From the NCBI GenBank assembly GCA_918026815.1, contig CAKJVC010000088.1, positions 1,116,001 to 1,180,000 of the forward strand: 64,000 nt of DNA, given 5' to 3'. Of this stretch, positions 50,701 to 60,946 are shown piece by piece. Position numbers and translations under genes: made by a program. Origin of the DNA: Chalara sp. BL73. Lineage: Eukaryota; Ascomycota; Leotiomycetes; Helotiales. How positions within the stretch are numbered: the first letter of the stretch is position 1; each line of letters starts with the position of its first letter. The notes under the pieces were generated by a model. The model was not told where the DNA came from and made no database searches. It worked only from the letters and a program-made list of their open reading frames with translations.

Positions 50701-51832
50701 TGGTGGAAAAGTGATATCTTTGAAACGGGTGGTGCAATTTTCTTCACTTGCCACGGAAGCTGTAACTCCAGCGACGATTATCAAAGCTGCGTGGTCTCTC
50801 GTTCTGGCAAAAATGGCTAGTTCTTCTGATATCGTTTTCGGCAATGTCATCAGTGGAAGGAACGCTTCAGTCATGGGTATCGAAAATATTGTAGGTCCAT
50901 GCGTGAACATGGTGCCCGTGAGAGTATCATTTATGCCTGACTGGACTGTGCTTGATCTGCTACACCACATCCAAGACCAGCAGGTTGCCAATATGCCATA
51001 CGAGTCTCTCGGTTTCCGACAGATTATCAAACATTGTACTGACTGGAAAGACTGGACAAATTTCTCGACTGTATGCCAGCACCAGAATATCCAACGTCAA
51101 GGTCAACTGGTAATCGGGAAAACCGAGTACATACTTGGAGCCATCGGCTCGCAAGAGGATTTTGCCGATATCACGATCCTATCTACTCCACAAGATGATG
51201 AAAAGATAGAAATTAGTCTCATCTTCACAGAAAACAGCGGAGCGCCCGCAGCCATTGCAGAGAAATTATTTGAACAGCTCTGTGCCACCTCGGTTGCTTT
51301 CTCTGATGATCCTCATACGGCATTGCCCACTGCAAGCGAACTTTCAGGCCGTCCTTCCCAGGTACTCGAGGATATGACACCACCAGTCGATACTGCACTT
51401 GCAGCCAATTTACGCGGTATCAATCGCGATGAATTGCTGGTTTATAACGATGTTCTCGCCCGTGCTTGGAGACAGATTCTCTGGGACAAGAAGGGTAGCC
51501 TTGCTATTATTGACCTTGACTCCTCCTTTTATGAGCTTGGTGGTGATATCATAGGCATAGCCCAGCTCGCAAGCTTGTTGGAAGCAGAGGGCTTCAAGTT
51601 GCGTGTTGAGGATCTGGTTGACCATCCTCTTATGGTGGAACAGTTGGCACTGTGTGCGCTATACACGAAGAGAAAGCAAGCTGAGGAAGCCGATTTGGCT
51701 CCAGCAGTTGAGGGGTCGGCAGAGGTGGAAAAGAAGGGGCTGAAAAAGATGTTAGGAAAGACTGCATACCTGAAGAAGATATTCCACAGGAAGGGAAAGA
51801 ATAGTCCTCAGTCTGGTCCACCGACGGCATAA
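27421..51832 (+). CDS. giant nonribosomal peptide synthetase, 5 A domains, 3 E domains, terminal CT domain
   Basis: Nineteen exons (27421-28047, 28148-28834, 28882-30392, 30533-31127, 31190-33964, 34012-34241, 34294-36310, 36524-36885, 36936-38367, 38430-38871, 38965-41393, 41445-41829, 41917-44812, 44873-44999, 45059-45315, 45435-46330, 46395-46957, 47016-49133, 49181-51832) sum to 23,001 nt, 7666 aa, with no frame break. Order: A1-T1-E1-C1-A2-T2-C2-A3-T3-E2-C3-A4-T4-C4-A5-T5-E3-C5-T6-CT-T7. Carrier serines (GGDS) lie at about 614, 2143, 3230, 4804, 5889 and 6990; T7 has GGDI at 7573. E domains carry HHLVLDLVSWR, HHLVVDVVSWR and HHLIIDMVSWR. C1, C3 and C5 (after E) have SHALIDG, SHAISDG and NHGVIDG; C2 and C4 have HHALYDG and HHCLYDG; the last has SHAQYDG, as in fungal cyclising CT domains. 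There is no thioesterase or reductase. It makes a cytosolic enzyme-bound peptide with alternating D and L residues, released by the CT domain. The start could lie further upstream. Confidence 0.96.
35800..44300 (+). other. NRPS bimodule 2: A3-T3-E2-C3-A4-T4-C4
   Basis: Modules 3 and 4, the same order as bimodule 1. Codes by eye: A3 DALLVGAVVK, A4 DAMLVGAVIK, which differ at only two positions and suggest similar hydrophobic residues. A3 is split by a 213-nt intron just after the TSGTTGRPK core. Both A domains have an intron just before the AYGPSE motif. Confidence 0.75.
44340..51300 (+). other. NRPS bimodule 3: A5-T5-E3-C5-[no A]-T6-CT
   Basis: The same order as the first two units, but the second A domain is absent. 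About 108 residues (49366-49690 region), rich in Pro and Gln with one likely helix (TLISQTVREVIEQMF), stand where about 500 residues of A domain would be. A5 code by eye: DVLLVGGVIK. T6 keeps its serine (ALGGDSILAM), so it can be primed but has no own A domain. The last C domain (about residues 7030-7520) is the likely macrocyclisation domain. Confidence 0.75.
51400..51832 (+). other. degenerate terminal carrier-like domain and basic tail
   Basis: After the CT domain a complete-looking carrier fold (AWRQILWDKKG ... FYELGGDIIGIAQL) has Ile in place of the phosphopantetheinylated Ser, so it cannot carry a substrate. It is followed by about 45 residues ending in a Lys-rich stretch (KKGLKKMLGKTAYLKKIFHR). 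Function is unknown: structural, docking, or a relic of a lost module. Confidence 0.8.
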
Positions 51833-52882
51833 TTTTGACTCTTTCATTTGTCCATCTCAATTACTAGCTCTGCAAATTGCTTAGAGTTGTGGCTGGTCGA
51901 TTAAACTTATTTTGGCGGATGTTAATATGTATACCCCCTGACCTAGTTAATATAGATTAAGAATTCACGATGCTTTCATTTAATCTCATCAGTGCAGCAC
52001 CGATTCTTGATAGAGCATATGGAGAGCCTTTCTCCGGAAGAAACGAAAGCTTGATCCAGAGTTATGAAAGGCAAGTTTCATTTTCTAGCGTTCGTGTGGC
52101 CCTGAAATAGAAGGGTGCGTCATACTCCAATGACAATAATATCATCTCGTTCAGGCTTGAGCGATGCTAGAAGACATCTTACGGCGTATACCTATCATAA
52201 TGGTCACAGGCTTGACCTACAGAAAGCGCCATGTTGCATAAAGATAAAATTTTTTACGAAGATAACAAGGCATGTCGACCTTTGACCTAGGGCTCAGCAA
52301 CACTACTTGCGCAAAGAGCCTAAGGATGGTTTATCACGTGACTACGGACCAGCCATGACAAAGGCTCCTTGTAGAATCCTTGAGGCATCTAAAGAGGTTC
52401 CAGAAAGGCGAAGGTTCTGTATAAGTAGATGACTTTCATTAGATAGGAGGTTCGTGCTCAACTCAAATAGTATTATTTACTAGTTAAGGGGAAACACCTC
52501 AGCAAGATCGTTATCCTGTGATACACCTACCTCGACAACCCAACTTATACAGTCCTTAGTAATTCTTTGATCTTCGGGTTGCCTATGACCGTAACAAATA
52601 TATGCAAGGTCTACAACTGAAGTCAAAGCTTTATTTGTGCATGTGTGGAATTTACATGCGGTAATGCTTTGGCAATAGCATCATGGTATTTCAGTCACAT
52701 TCAAAATCAAAGTATGGTAATCTACAGTCTTCGTCGATTTTTGATGGTATTCTAGTCATTTTCCGTATTCTATTATGCACAGTTTAAAGCTTTAATATAA
52801 GATAATACAGGCAAAGTGTAAAGATAATTTAATAGATTTGACTTAAACTAACTTTCAAAGCTAACAAAAAATAGCCTCTTTG
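51833..52882. other. intergenic between two convergent genes, no gene seen
   Basis: AT-rich 3' flank of the NRPS and of the CorA-like gene. One TATCACGTGA motif occurs near 52334. No ORF worth calling. Confidence 0.5.
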
Positions 52883-54592
52883 TTAATAAAGACTTTTATA
52901 TTTATTAGCTGATATCAAGATATTCGGATTTTGGGGATGGTCAATATTTTCAATTTCTTGACGGACATCGGCGTCGAAATTGCGCTTTTCCCACTTCCAC
53001 CAGAAGCTCCATATTGTAGCTACGAAACATGTGAGTGGTATTGTAATGGCCCAGTATATCCAGAATTTCGATGATACAGCTCTGGAATTCGATGCCCTCC
53101 AATCAAACATGTCCATACTGAATAAAGTCTATAGGGAGGACGCAGTTAGCATAGGAATTGAAGAATTTGAAACTGTCACAAGAGCTCGGCTAATGCTACT
53201 GACTGCTACAAACGTTCCCGGCAAGAAAAGAGTTGTTATAAATGCGAGCGTCTTCATTGCGGTGCTATCGCGGCTAGTTGATGCGCTCATCTTGGCATTT
53301 AGTCGGTTGTCAATCTGTGCGACTAGACTGTAGAGCTATGAAGATGTTAAAATGCGTAGGCTTGTGTACGACTTGAAATTATGCGAATGACCTACCACGC
53401 TAAGTTCCGATCGTATTACATCTCCGAAATTACTGTTATAGCTGTTCAAGGTTTTAGCCGAAGCAGTAGCGTAGCCAATCCATTCCTGGATTTCATTTGA
53501 TCTCCCAAAGAGATTTTGTGGTGCAAAGTTTGACCAATCGCCTATCACTTTATCAAGGAATTCGGCACAGTCACACTGCCATTGCGAGGTATGGGAAAAC
53601 CAGGCTATATCACTCGCCAGGCTACTCATGTCCGAAGTCAAATCTCGCATGTTTAGCTTGGCCTGATTGATTGTTTGGTTGCCAACGATGTCTTTAACTC
53701 TTTCAGTTTTCCCACTAAGACGTCCAGCGCGGCTAACACCAAGCTGATCCTGAATCCCCATTAATTTTGCTGACAACACCGTGAATGAGAACCGCTCCAT
53801 TCGAGAAAGATGATGATTGAGAAGAAGAGTGGGAAGAAGTATCGGATGCGGCCAGAGCGCCGAGGATGATTGAATGAGTTCAAGTATCCCTTCAGACTGG
53901 CTCTTCTTCCAGAAGCTACAATCAGCACCGCGAAGCAAAGCACCAGTTCCGTGAATAAATGCAGTTGTTGTGGCGGTCGAAATGTCGTAGGTTATGGAAA
54001 GGCCATAGTTCGCGAGTTGAAATTTTTGAGGAAACTTCATGACAACACCTGCAGATTAAATTTCTGCGAATTAGCTCTTTAAATTTACGGATTGATTAAT
54101 TGGTGTATACTCAGTCGTGTGACTTTACTTGGCTCATCTCTATCATAGGTTTTGTGCTGGGAATATATTCCACTGTCAACTGAGAATGAGGGAAGAGTAG
54201 CGGTTGAGAGGTTGAATGCCCGTTCGACATTCAGATACGATTCTCTGCTCATAGAAAAACTCAGAGGATCGTAGTATAAGCGCTCGCAAATAAGCAGTCG
54301 AACTGTGCCGTGATGTAGGTTGGCGCCTGGATTTGGAGCAGGTGGGACGTATGGCCCTCCATGACGAAGCCATTCTGATATTTCTGAATCTTGAAGGAAC
54401 CCTGTTCGGTGAAGGTGAACTGGCTCTGAACAATTTGCCTAAATTGATTTCACATAAGCTTTTGTGCTTTGAAATTCGCATGGGAGATCAAACCCCTGAA
54501 TACATCCAGCCTTCCATGTATTGGACCACATCGTCAGGTCTAACCATCCACTTTGAATCGTCTAGGACCTCTTCGCGTTTGGGTTGAAACAT
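52883..54592 (-). CDS. CorA-like two-TM membrane protein
   Basis: Five exons (54592-54494, 54438-54111, 54048-53396, 53335-53204, 53128-52883) give 485 aa in one frame. The first exon is MFQPKREEVLDDSKW...MEGWMYSG; the second contains RLLICERLYYDPLSF and MSRESYLNVERAF, typical of a fungal family annotated as CorA-like Mg2+ transporter domain proteins. The C-terminus has the family's conserved pair of helices: KTLAFITTLFLPGTFVA, then SKFWIYWAITIPLTCFV, joined by a short loop. The GMN motif of true CorA channels is absent; the position reads LPGTFVA, as usual in this fungal group. It probably sits in a membrane with both ends on the cytosolic side; ion transport is not established. The first donor, GTTTGA, is weak. 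Confidence 0.85.
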
Positions 54593-56505
54593 TTCGACTG
54601 TGAATTACAAGCATGCAGCGTTGAGGGATATGTCGATCGTTCTGTCTTAAAAGTGTCTAACACAAATTAATGAATATGATCTCAACATCAGCCAGCCGTC
54701 TTTTGCTTCCCCGAGACTAGCGCGTTGATTAGTCAGCCGTTAGGCGAAGACATACTAGAGTGCCAAAACTCCTAGCAGGCACCCTGTGTTTCCCGTTAAT
54801 CGAACTGCGTATTACAATCGACAGTCCCGCTAGCCTATAAATAGAAAATTTGGATTTGGATTAATAGTCTGGATAAAGTAAGTGTATTACGTATGATGTC
54901 ACGTGCTATACTCTCGCTTACTTAAGCACGTGATCCGCTTATAGGTGTCAACGCTATGACTCTTAATTCTCAACTGTTCCTTCTTAGTTTAGTATTCTCG
55001 TAATAGAACCACCTCATTAGCCACCTGACCAGGCCCGAGGATTGGATTCGTGACAAATTTCACTTTATAAGCATTAACGTTACAAAGCTTTAAAAAAAAG
55101 TCTTGTTTTAAAAAATGTTGTTTTTGGATTTTAGTTTTAATTCCGATTTTGCCTGATATATCCTCCATCCAAAAATGGTCTGGGTCAATAAGGGGAGAGT
55201 TTTCCTAAGCTCTTCATCATTCATGGGTCCATGCTAAAATATTTGAATCGAGAACATGCGCTGGAGGAGGATGTCGGATTCGCCCACTCCGACTACTATG
55301 CAGGCTCGGATCGAGGTCACTAAGGTTGCTGTCCATACGATACTTCATATAGGCTTGATGTCCAACTTTCTAGAGTTGTCCCCCGAGTGTATGGATGAAA
55401 TTACGGTAACTGTAGTAGTTGGGAAGAGGCACGATGGGCTTGCTCCGGTCATCTGGAATATGATACAGGCTGTCAGGCGGAACGTCTCTAGGTGATAATA
55501 TCACCGAATAGGTTGCAGAATAGGGCATAGATATTTAATTGTACTGTAGAGCTAATAGAATCAACTATCTAGAATGATCAAAATAGTGGGTGCTGACGCC
55601 AAGAGCTGACTAAGTCAAATCTGGCCAATAGGTTTGGCCGTTTCACACAGGCCTGCGGATACAATAAGATCCATGTCTCTTCTTAAATTGACTCAACTCA
55701 GTTGATTCTGATTGATGTGGTTTGATACGAAATTCTGCCGCAAACCATTGCATCTGAGGAAGGTCTAAAACTTGCCGGGAACCGTGAAAAGTAAGGTTAG
55801 AATGAATGTATTGAACACGAGTACAGCGGAATTAGCGAGTTCACAGCACGAGAAGGCATTGATACACACCCCTGTCGCGAAGGCCGTAGCGACAAGACCA
55901 CGAATATGAGTGTGAGTGTGGAAGAGAATTGCAGAAGAGAAATAAACTCGATTGGAGAAGCCTTCTGTGTCTTTCAAACAACAAGGACGAGCATAAAAAA
56001 CAACGATGAAGTAGATCAAAGATTCTGGTGCTACTTTTGGCGAAACGCACTGTGTGGTGGCGGACTTAACCCCTGAACCTGCCCAATGCTTACCTGCAGC
56101 AAAGTCCATCCACACGGCTAGCTACTGGCTGACCTTCGGCTACGGCTACAAAAAGTCCCTTTTACCGTCAGATAATGTCAAATTTACAGCACAGTAGATA
56201 CTGACATGATCCAAGTTTTTGTTTCGCATGCATTGATCCATGCAAGGCCACTTATTACTAATCAATGCACTTTATCTCCATCGCTCTCGCGACATGGGAT
56301 GAAGTCTGCACAACGGGCTTTGTAAGTAGCCTTGCCATACATGCGTTAGGTGACTAATAGCTCTGTCAAAGTCTTCTTGGACTATCCAAAAGTATGCACA
56401 TTAGCTCTTGCAGAAAAAGGTGGCTGAGGAGGAGGCGTAGACACGTATATATTCAAAGCAAATGTTGTCATTCCTAGGCTGTCCACCAGCACAATCAAAA
56501 CAGCC
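54593..56505. other. intergenic, no supported gene
   Basis: The divergent promoters of the CorA-like gene and the subtilase gene, plus sequence of unknown role. A 79-codon ORF at 55256-55495 (plus) has no recognisable feature. A paired CACGTG site lies at 54899-54933. Confidence 0.45.
54899..54933. promoter_or_regulatory. perfect 9-bp inverted repeat with two CACGTG boxes
   Basis: TCACGTGCT (54899-54907) and its exact complement AGCACGTGA (54925-54933) are separated by 17 bp, about 310 bp upstream of the CorA-like start. CACGTG is the core bound by fungal bHLH factors. The pairing suggests a real site, but its function is inference. Confidence 0.4.
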
Positions 56506-59500
56506 ATGCGACTGCTCAACGTCACATTCGTTCTGTCCTTTGCAGAGCTCTGCGCTGCTGTGATTTGTTTCCAGCCACGCTCTTCCGAGTCTCTCTCCGC
56601 GTCAGATTTAGCAGGATTCATTCGCGACAAGCTTCAGGATTCATGCAGGATCCTGTCGTCCAACACCAACGGAACGGCCTCAGTTCAGCAGCAAGGTTAC
56701 TTTCTTCTCGCTACCTACGATTCTGCTTCAGACCCTCCACAAACCACTCCTAACAATTCCACTCTGTGTTCCATAGCATTCAATGAGATACTTGACCAAT
56801 GCGTCGTTACTCTGAGCTCTTTTGGCGGCCAATTCGTTCTGTTTGAGCAGACCTATAATCTCACAAACGTGAACTTTCCACTAGACCCCTTCTCCAAAAT
56901 ACCGCAGTCGTCGCAGACAGCGCCAACGACACTTTACACATCGGTGACCATAAGTTCAACTTCAACAGCGCCGACGAGTACGGCTGTGGTGGCGACTATT
57001 GCAGCTGACGTTTCCTTAGCTAATGCTGCCATCGCAGCATTGCTTCTTGAACCGTCGGCTAGTCTAGCCGCTGTAGCATTAGAAGCTGTAAACACTGCAC
57101 TTTTTGGTAATGCTGCTCCTCCTTTAGATGATTTGCGATGACGTCTTGTCAAGCAGATGCGTATTCTCCCCCACTTCGCTAACACCGTTGAAGCTGTAGA
57201 AGTTGCATTCACGGTCACTGCTGCAGGTCCTCTGTTTGTTGCATTATCAGCCCTTGTCGAACAGCTTCTTGTAGCATCACAAGTAGCAAGCAACGCAGTC
57301 GCTTTTCCAGGGCCTGAATCCGCAACTGCACTTGGGACTACATTTGCTGCCGTTATTGGGCTGGTAGCTTCTGTGAGAGCTGCTGAGGATGGCACTCCGC
57401 AACCAACCCAAGCAACACCCACCGAGAGGCCAAGCTCAACTTGTTCTGCTAGTACTGTGAACTCTTGTGATATCACGACACTATGCCCAACTCCCACATC
57501 AGACCCAGAGAGCCCTGTATCCTGCACAACAATCTCGACATGCACCAAGGTCACCGGATGCTCTATAACTGCCATAACTACCGAGACCTGCGTGAATTCT
57601 ATACTTAGTCCGGCGACAGGCTCACCTGGGGCGGCTTGTGCCACGCCTACGTCCAAGCCGCATATCATATACCCACGTGATGGTACGAATATCGATCACA
57701 CAACAAGCATTGTTTTGGGATTTTTGTCCCTAGGCGTTCCCTTGTCTCCCCCTTTTTACACCTCGAAAAGCTCTGCGGGTCTGGGAGTTTCCTTCTGGTA
57801 CGCATTCTTAACACCAGATCAAGTCATTGCGCTTCAAAGCAACGAAAATGTAAGCCGCAGAGCAGTATTTCTTCTGGTTATCTGTAATTGACCCTCTAGG
57901 TGTTATCTGTGCACAGCGTGTCGGCGCCCTCCAATCAGAACGTCCCACCTCCCACAAATCCTAACGTACTGAATCTAAACGACAATATTCCTGTGGAGCT
58001 TCCCCGCTCCGTGAATCTCTCAGAACCGACGCCTCTTGATCAAAGAGGCACGCGAATAACAAAGCGCGGGATCGTTGAGCAGTTGGCTGCAGTTGATGAA
58101 CTGACATTAATCTCCCAGCCGCCAGGATTTACATTTGAGGAACTTGACAACCGTTACACCTACAATGACACTACACTCTACCAGACACGCCACCAAATAC
58201 TGTACTCCCTTGACAATGGTGCCGACTTAAACAACCAGGTCGGTATACACCAAGTTTCCGCACTGAATTTGCACTGATAAATATTTCAGGAGTTCACATC
58301 TATCGCTGGATCCGCAGAATGGCTATATCCAGGGCCTTACCCCGCGGACAGCCCTGGGGATGCTCCCACAAATCGCCGTCCCGATGGTTTCATCGAAGGT
58401 GGACACGGATCTTGCATGCTCAGCAAAATGGCTGGCGCACGGTATGGCATAGCCAGAGGAGCCAAACCCGTACTCACTCGAATCATAAAAGGGGATCTTC
58501 CCGAACGTTGGCTAGATGGCTTACAAATGATCTATGATCATATAATCGCTAATAATAATCAAGGAAAGGCCGTCGTGAGTATGGCTATCAGCATAAAGAA
58601 ATGGTACGTAAGTGAAGGATGGATCAATAGGTTCTCCTATATTTTACAGCAGTTAGTGCTACAGGGTGCGTTCATCGTCACCGGATCCGGAAACTCTGCT
58701 ATGCCTGTCGATGGCTATCCAGGTTTATTCGGTGATCCAAACAGCGCGGTGGCGGTTCCTCAGCTCGTTGTTGTGGGCGGGGTCGACAAGACTGGTGGTC
58801 CTTATTCCAATAGCCAAACTGCGTCATGGGTGACATTGTTTGCGCCTGCTGTAGACATCCACTGTGCGACCAGTGATGGCGGAACTAAGCCTAGTTCTCG
58901 CGGAACTTCTGACGGTACGAAACCCTTAACCCATCTAATAAAGGCTACTTTTTCTAAATATCTTTCACAGCTGAGGCACTAACAGCCGGGCTGGCCGCAT
59001 ATTTTCGAGCATCCGACCCACGGTTCTCGGAACGACAATTAATGAGAAATCCGGATAGACTCCAGACTTGGACTGAAGTTGTCGAAGCGTTAAAATCCCA
59101 CATCGAAAACCTCGCGTGGGAGAGAGTCCCTGGTGTTGGGCGTGTAATTTGGAATGGAGAGCTTCCACTCTCATGTCACGTCCCAATAGGTCGCCGCCAG
59201 AACGAACCAATACCAGTAGCATGTTCACGGCCCATTTCATCACGTGCATCAGCTTCAACCACAGGGCTAACGTCGTCTGCACAGCCTACCGAGGCGCATC
59301 CTGCAATCACAGAAACTGCACCCACCGAAACTCCTTCCACGATGGAGCCTACGGTGACGCCGAGAATACCACCATCTACTAGTACTGATTTCGGCACTAT
59401 TTTGTCTAGTACAAGTACGAGTTTGGAGGGATCAGAGACAACTTCAATTGCTTCTCCAGCTGCTAGCCCTACTATTAGTCCTGGAGTAGTGACTTGCCAG

Positions 59501-60946
59501 CAACAGAGACCGGAAGGAGCCCCTTCAGGTGGTCAAATTGCGAACGCGTTGAGCTCCCAAGACCAAGTCGCTACATTCTGTGCTGCAAAATTTGATACTA
59601 GCGATCCTCTAACACAAAACTTCTATCATGGCTCTATGCAAATACAAGTCCATCGCGGTTATGACAGTGAGGTATTGTCATATTGTACTGAAGGTCTGAA
59701 CGCAATCATTGATGCCTGCATTCGGAACGGCGCTGATTTCGGGGGCATCTACAGGCGAGGAAATCAGGTATTTATGATATCTAACTTAGTTTTTCCTAAT
59801 AACCCGCTTGAAATCGGAGAAGATGGGGGACCTCCGCCTCCCGGCGTTACAATATGTTTTGATGAGCGACCTTCCAATGCCCCAACTGGCGATCAGATTG
59901 CCAACGCCCTCACCAAGCATCTTGCATTGGAAACAATGTGTTCCACAAGTTTTCCCATGACTAATCCTCTCTCAATAACATTCAATCATCAATATATATT
60001 CACCACTCTCGAGCGAGGCTATGAAACTGAGCCCCTAAATTATTGCCTTTGGGGCTTGAATGCTATAATTGATAACTGTATTCGTCACAATAACTTCTAT
60101 GGGGGAAGTTACACGCAAGGTGATCAGAAATATTCTATCAAAAACCATATCTACCCTTCAAATCCACTCTCTCCATATGACGACGGCGGTCCCCCAACAC
60201 CAACACCAACTCCAACTCCAACTCCACCAATACCCATAGATCCAGGGGCAGTGCCTGGCTGTATCGAAAACCAGGTCGTAGATATCCCAATATTCTACGG
60301 TCTCGCCGACGGTCGCCAGTCTCTTCGGAACCTCATTTACCGCCTGCGCTCCAGTATCTGCCAAAACATCTGCGACGTCGCGCATATTCAAGGTGTCGAC
60401 TCCCAGTACCCAGCTGCAACCAGATTCGGCACCTCCGGCTGTGAGGTCGCTATCCGTATTACTCCCAATCTGGAGCTGTACCTCTATTCTACAGGCCCAG
60501 GTCAAAACTGCTACGATGCGACAGACAAAATCATCAATACCTGTATCCCGAACTACCGTCAGGGCTGGCTCAGCGGGCCGAACTTTGGGGAGTTCTACCA
60601 GCTCGGCACAAGAGCGGTGAATGCGCCGACTGCGGTCCATCCACCAATTGCGTGGAATCATTGGAGCGTGCTACCGCACACAGAGATTCAGCTCGATTTT
60701 ATTCCGAATTATGCAACATTGTTGCATGTGACTAGGTATTGGGACTTGGGATTGACTGCGGCAGGTTGGGAACTGAGGGCGGCGTTGGCAGCGTGCTATC
60801 CATTGTCGATCTGGAATGCTGGAGCGGACCCGGACGGAAGATGGGACCAGCTCTTCACATTTGATTGGGGGGATGATGCCACGCACTGTAGGGCCAGAGC
60901 AATTGAGAAGACTCTGGGGCTCCCTTGGGGGTCGGTCATGATGTGA
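56506..60946 (+). CDS. large secreted subtilisin-like (S8) protein with Cys-rich repeat domains; in-frame TGA or small intron near 57139
   Basis: Exons 56506-57849, 57900-58238, 58290-58914 and 58971-60946 make one frame of 1428 codons, broken only by TGA at 57139-57141. A 69-nt in-frame intron (57088-57156, GTAAAC...AAGCAG) would remove it and leave 1404 aa. The first about 18 residues (MRLLNVTFVLSFAELCAA) are a signal peptide. Then come a Cys-rich domain, a Thr/Pro-rich part, an I9-like propeptide region (AFLTPDQVIALQSNENV) and an S8 peptidase with a full triad: Asp in YSLDNGADL, His in GGHGSCML, Ser in RGTSDAEA, plus IVTGSGNSAMPVDGYPGLFG. A Ser/Thr linker follows, then two tandem Cys-rich repeats, a PT linker and a divergent C-terminal copy. 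Secretion is likely; the substrate is unknown. Confidence 0.75.
60193..60227 (+). repeat. in-frame CCAACA/CCAACT microsatellite coding a PT linker
   Basis: A 6-bp unit repeated about six times codes for alternating Pro-Thr between the third and fourth Cys-rich domains. Such linkers are extended, often O-glycosylated, and length-variable. Confidence 0.8.

Noticed and set aside
55256..55495. 79-aa plus-strand ORF
   Set aside because: It starts with an ATG and is open, but has no family features, no promoter or splice evidence, and ordinary length for chance.
56934..57668. 244-aa minus-strand ORF, Ala/Val-rich
   Set aside because: It is antisense to the low-complexity part of the secreted protease; the plus strand has a signal peptide and domains, the minus strand has none.
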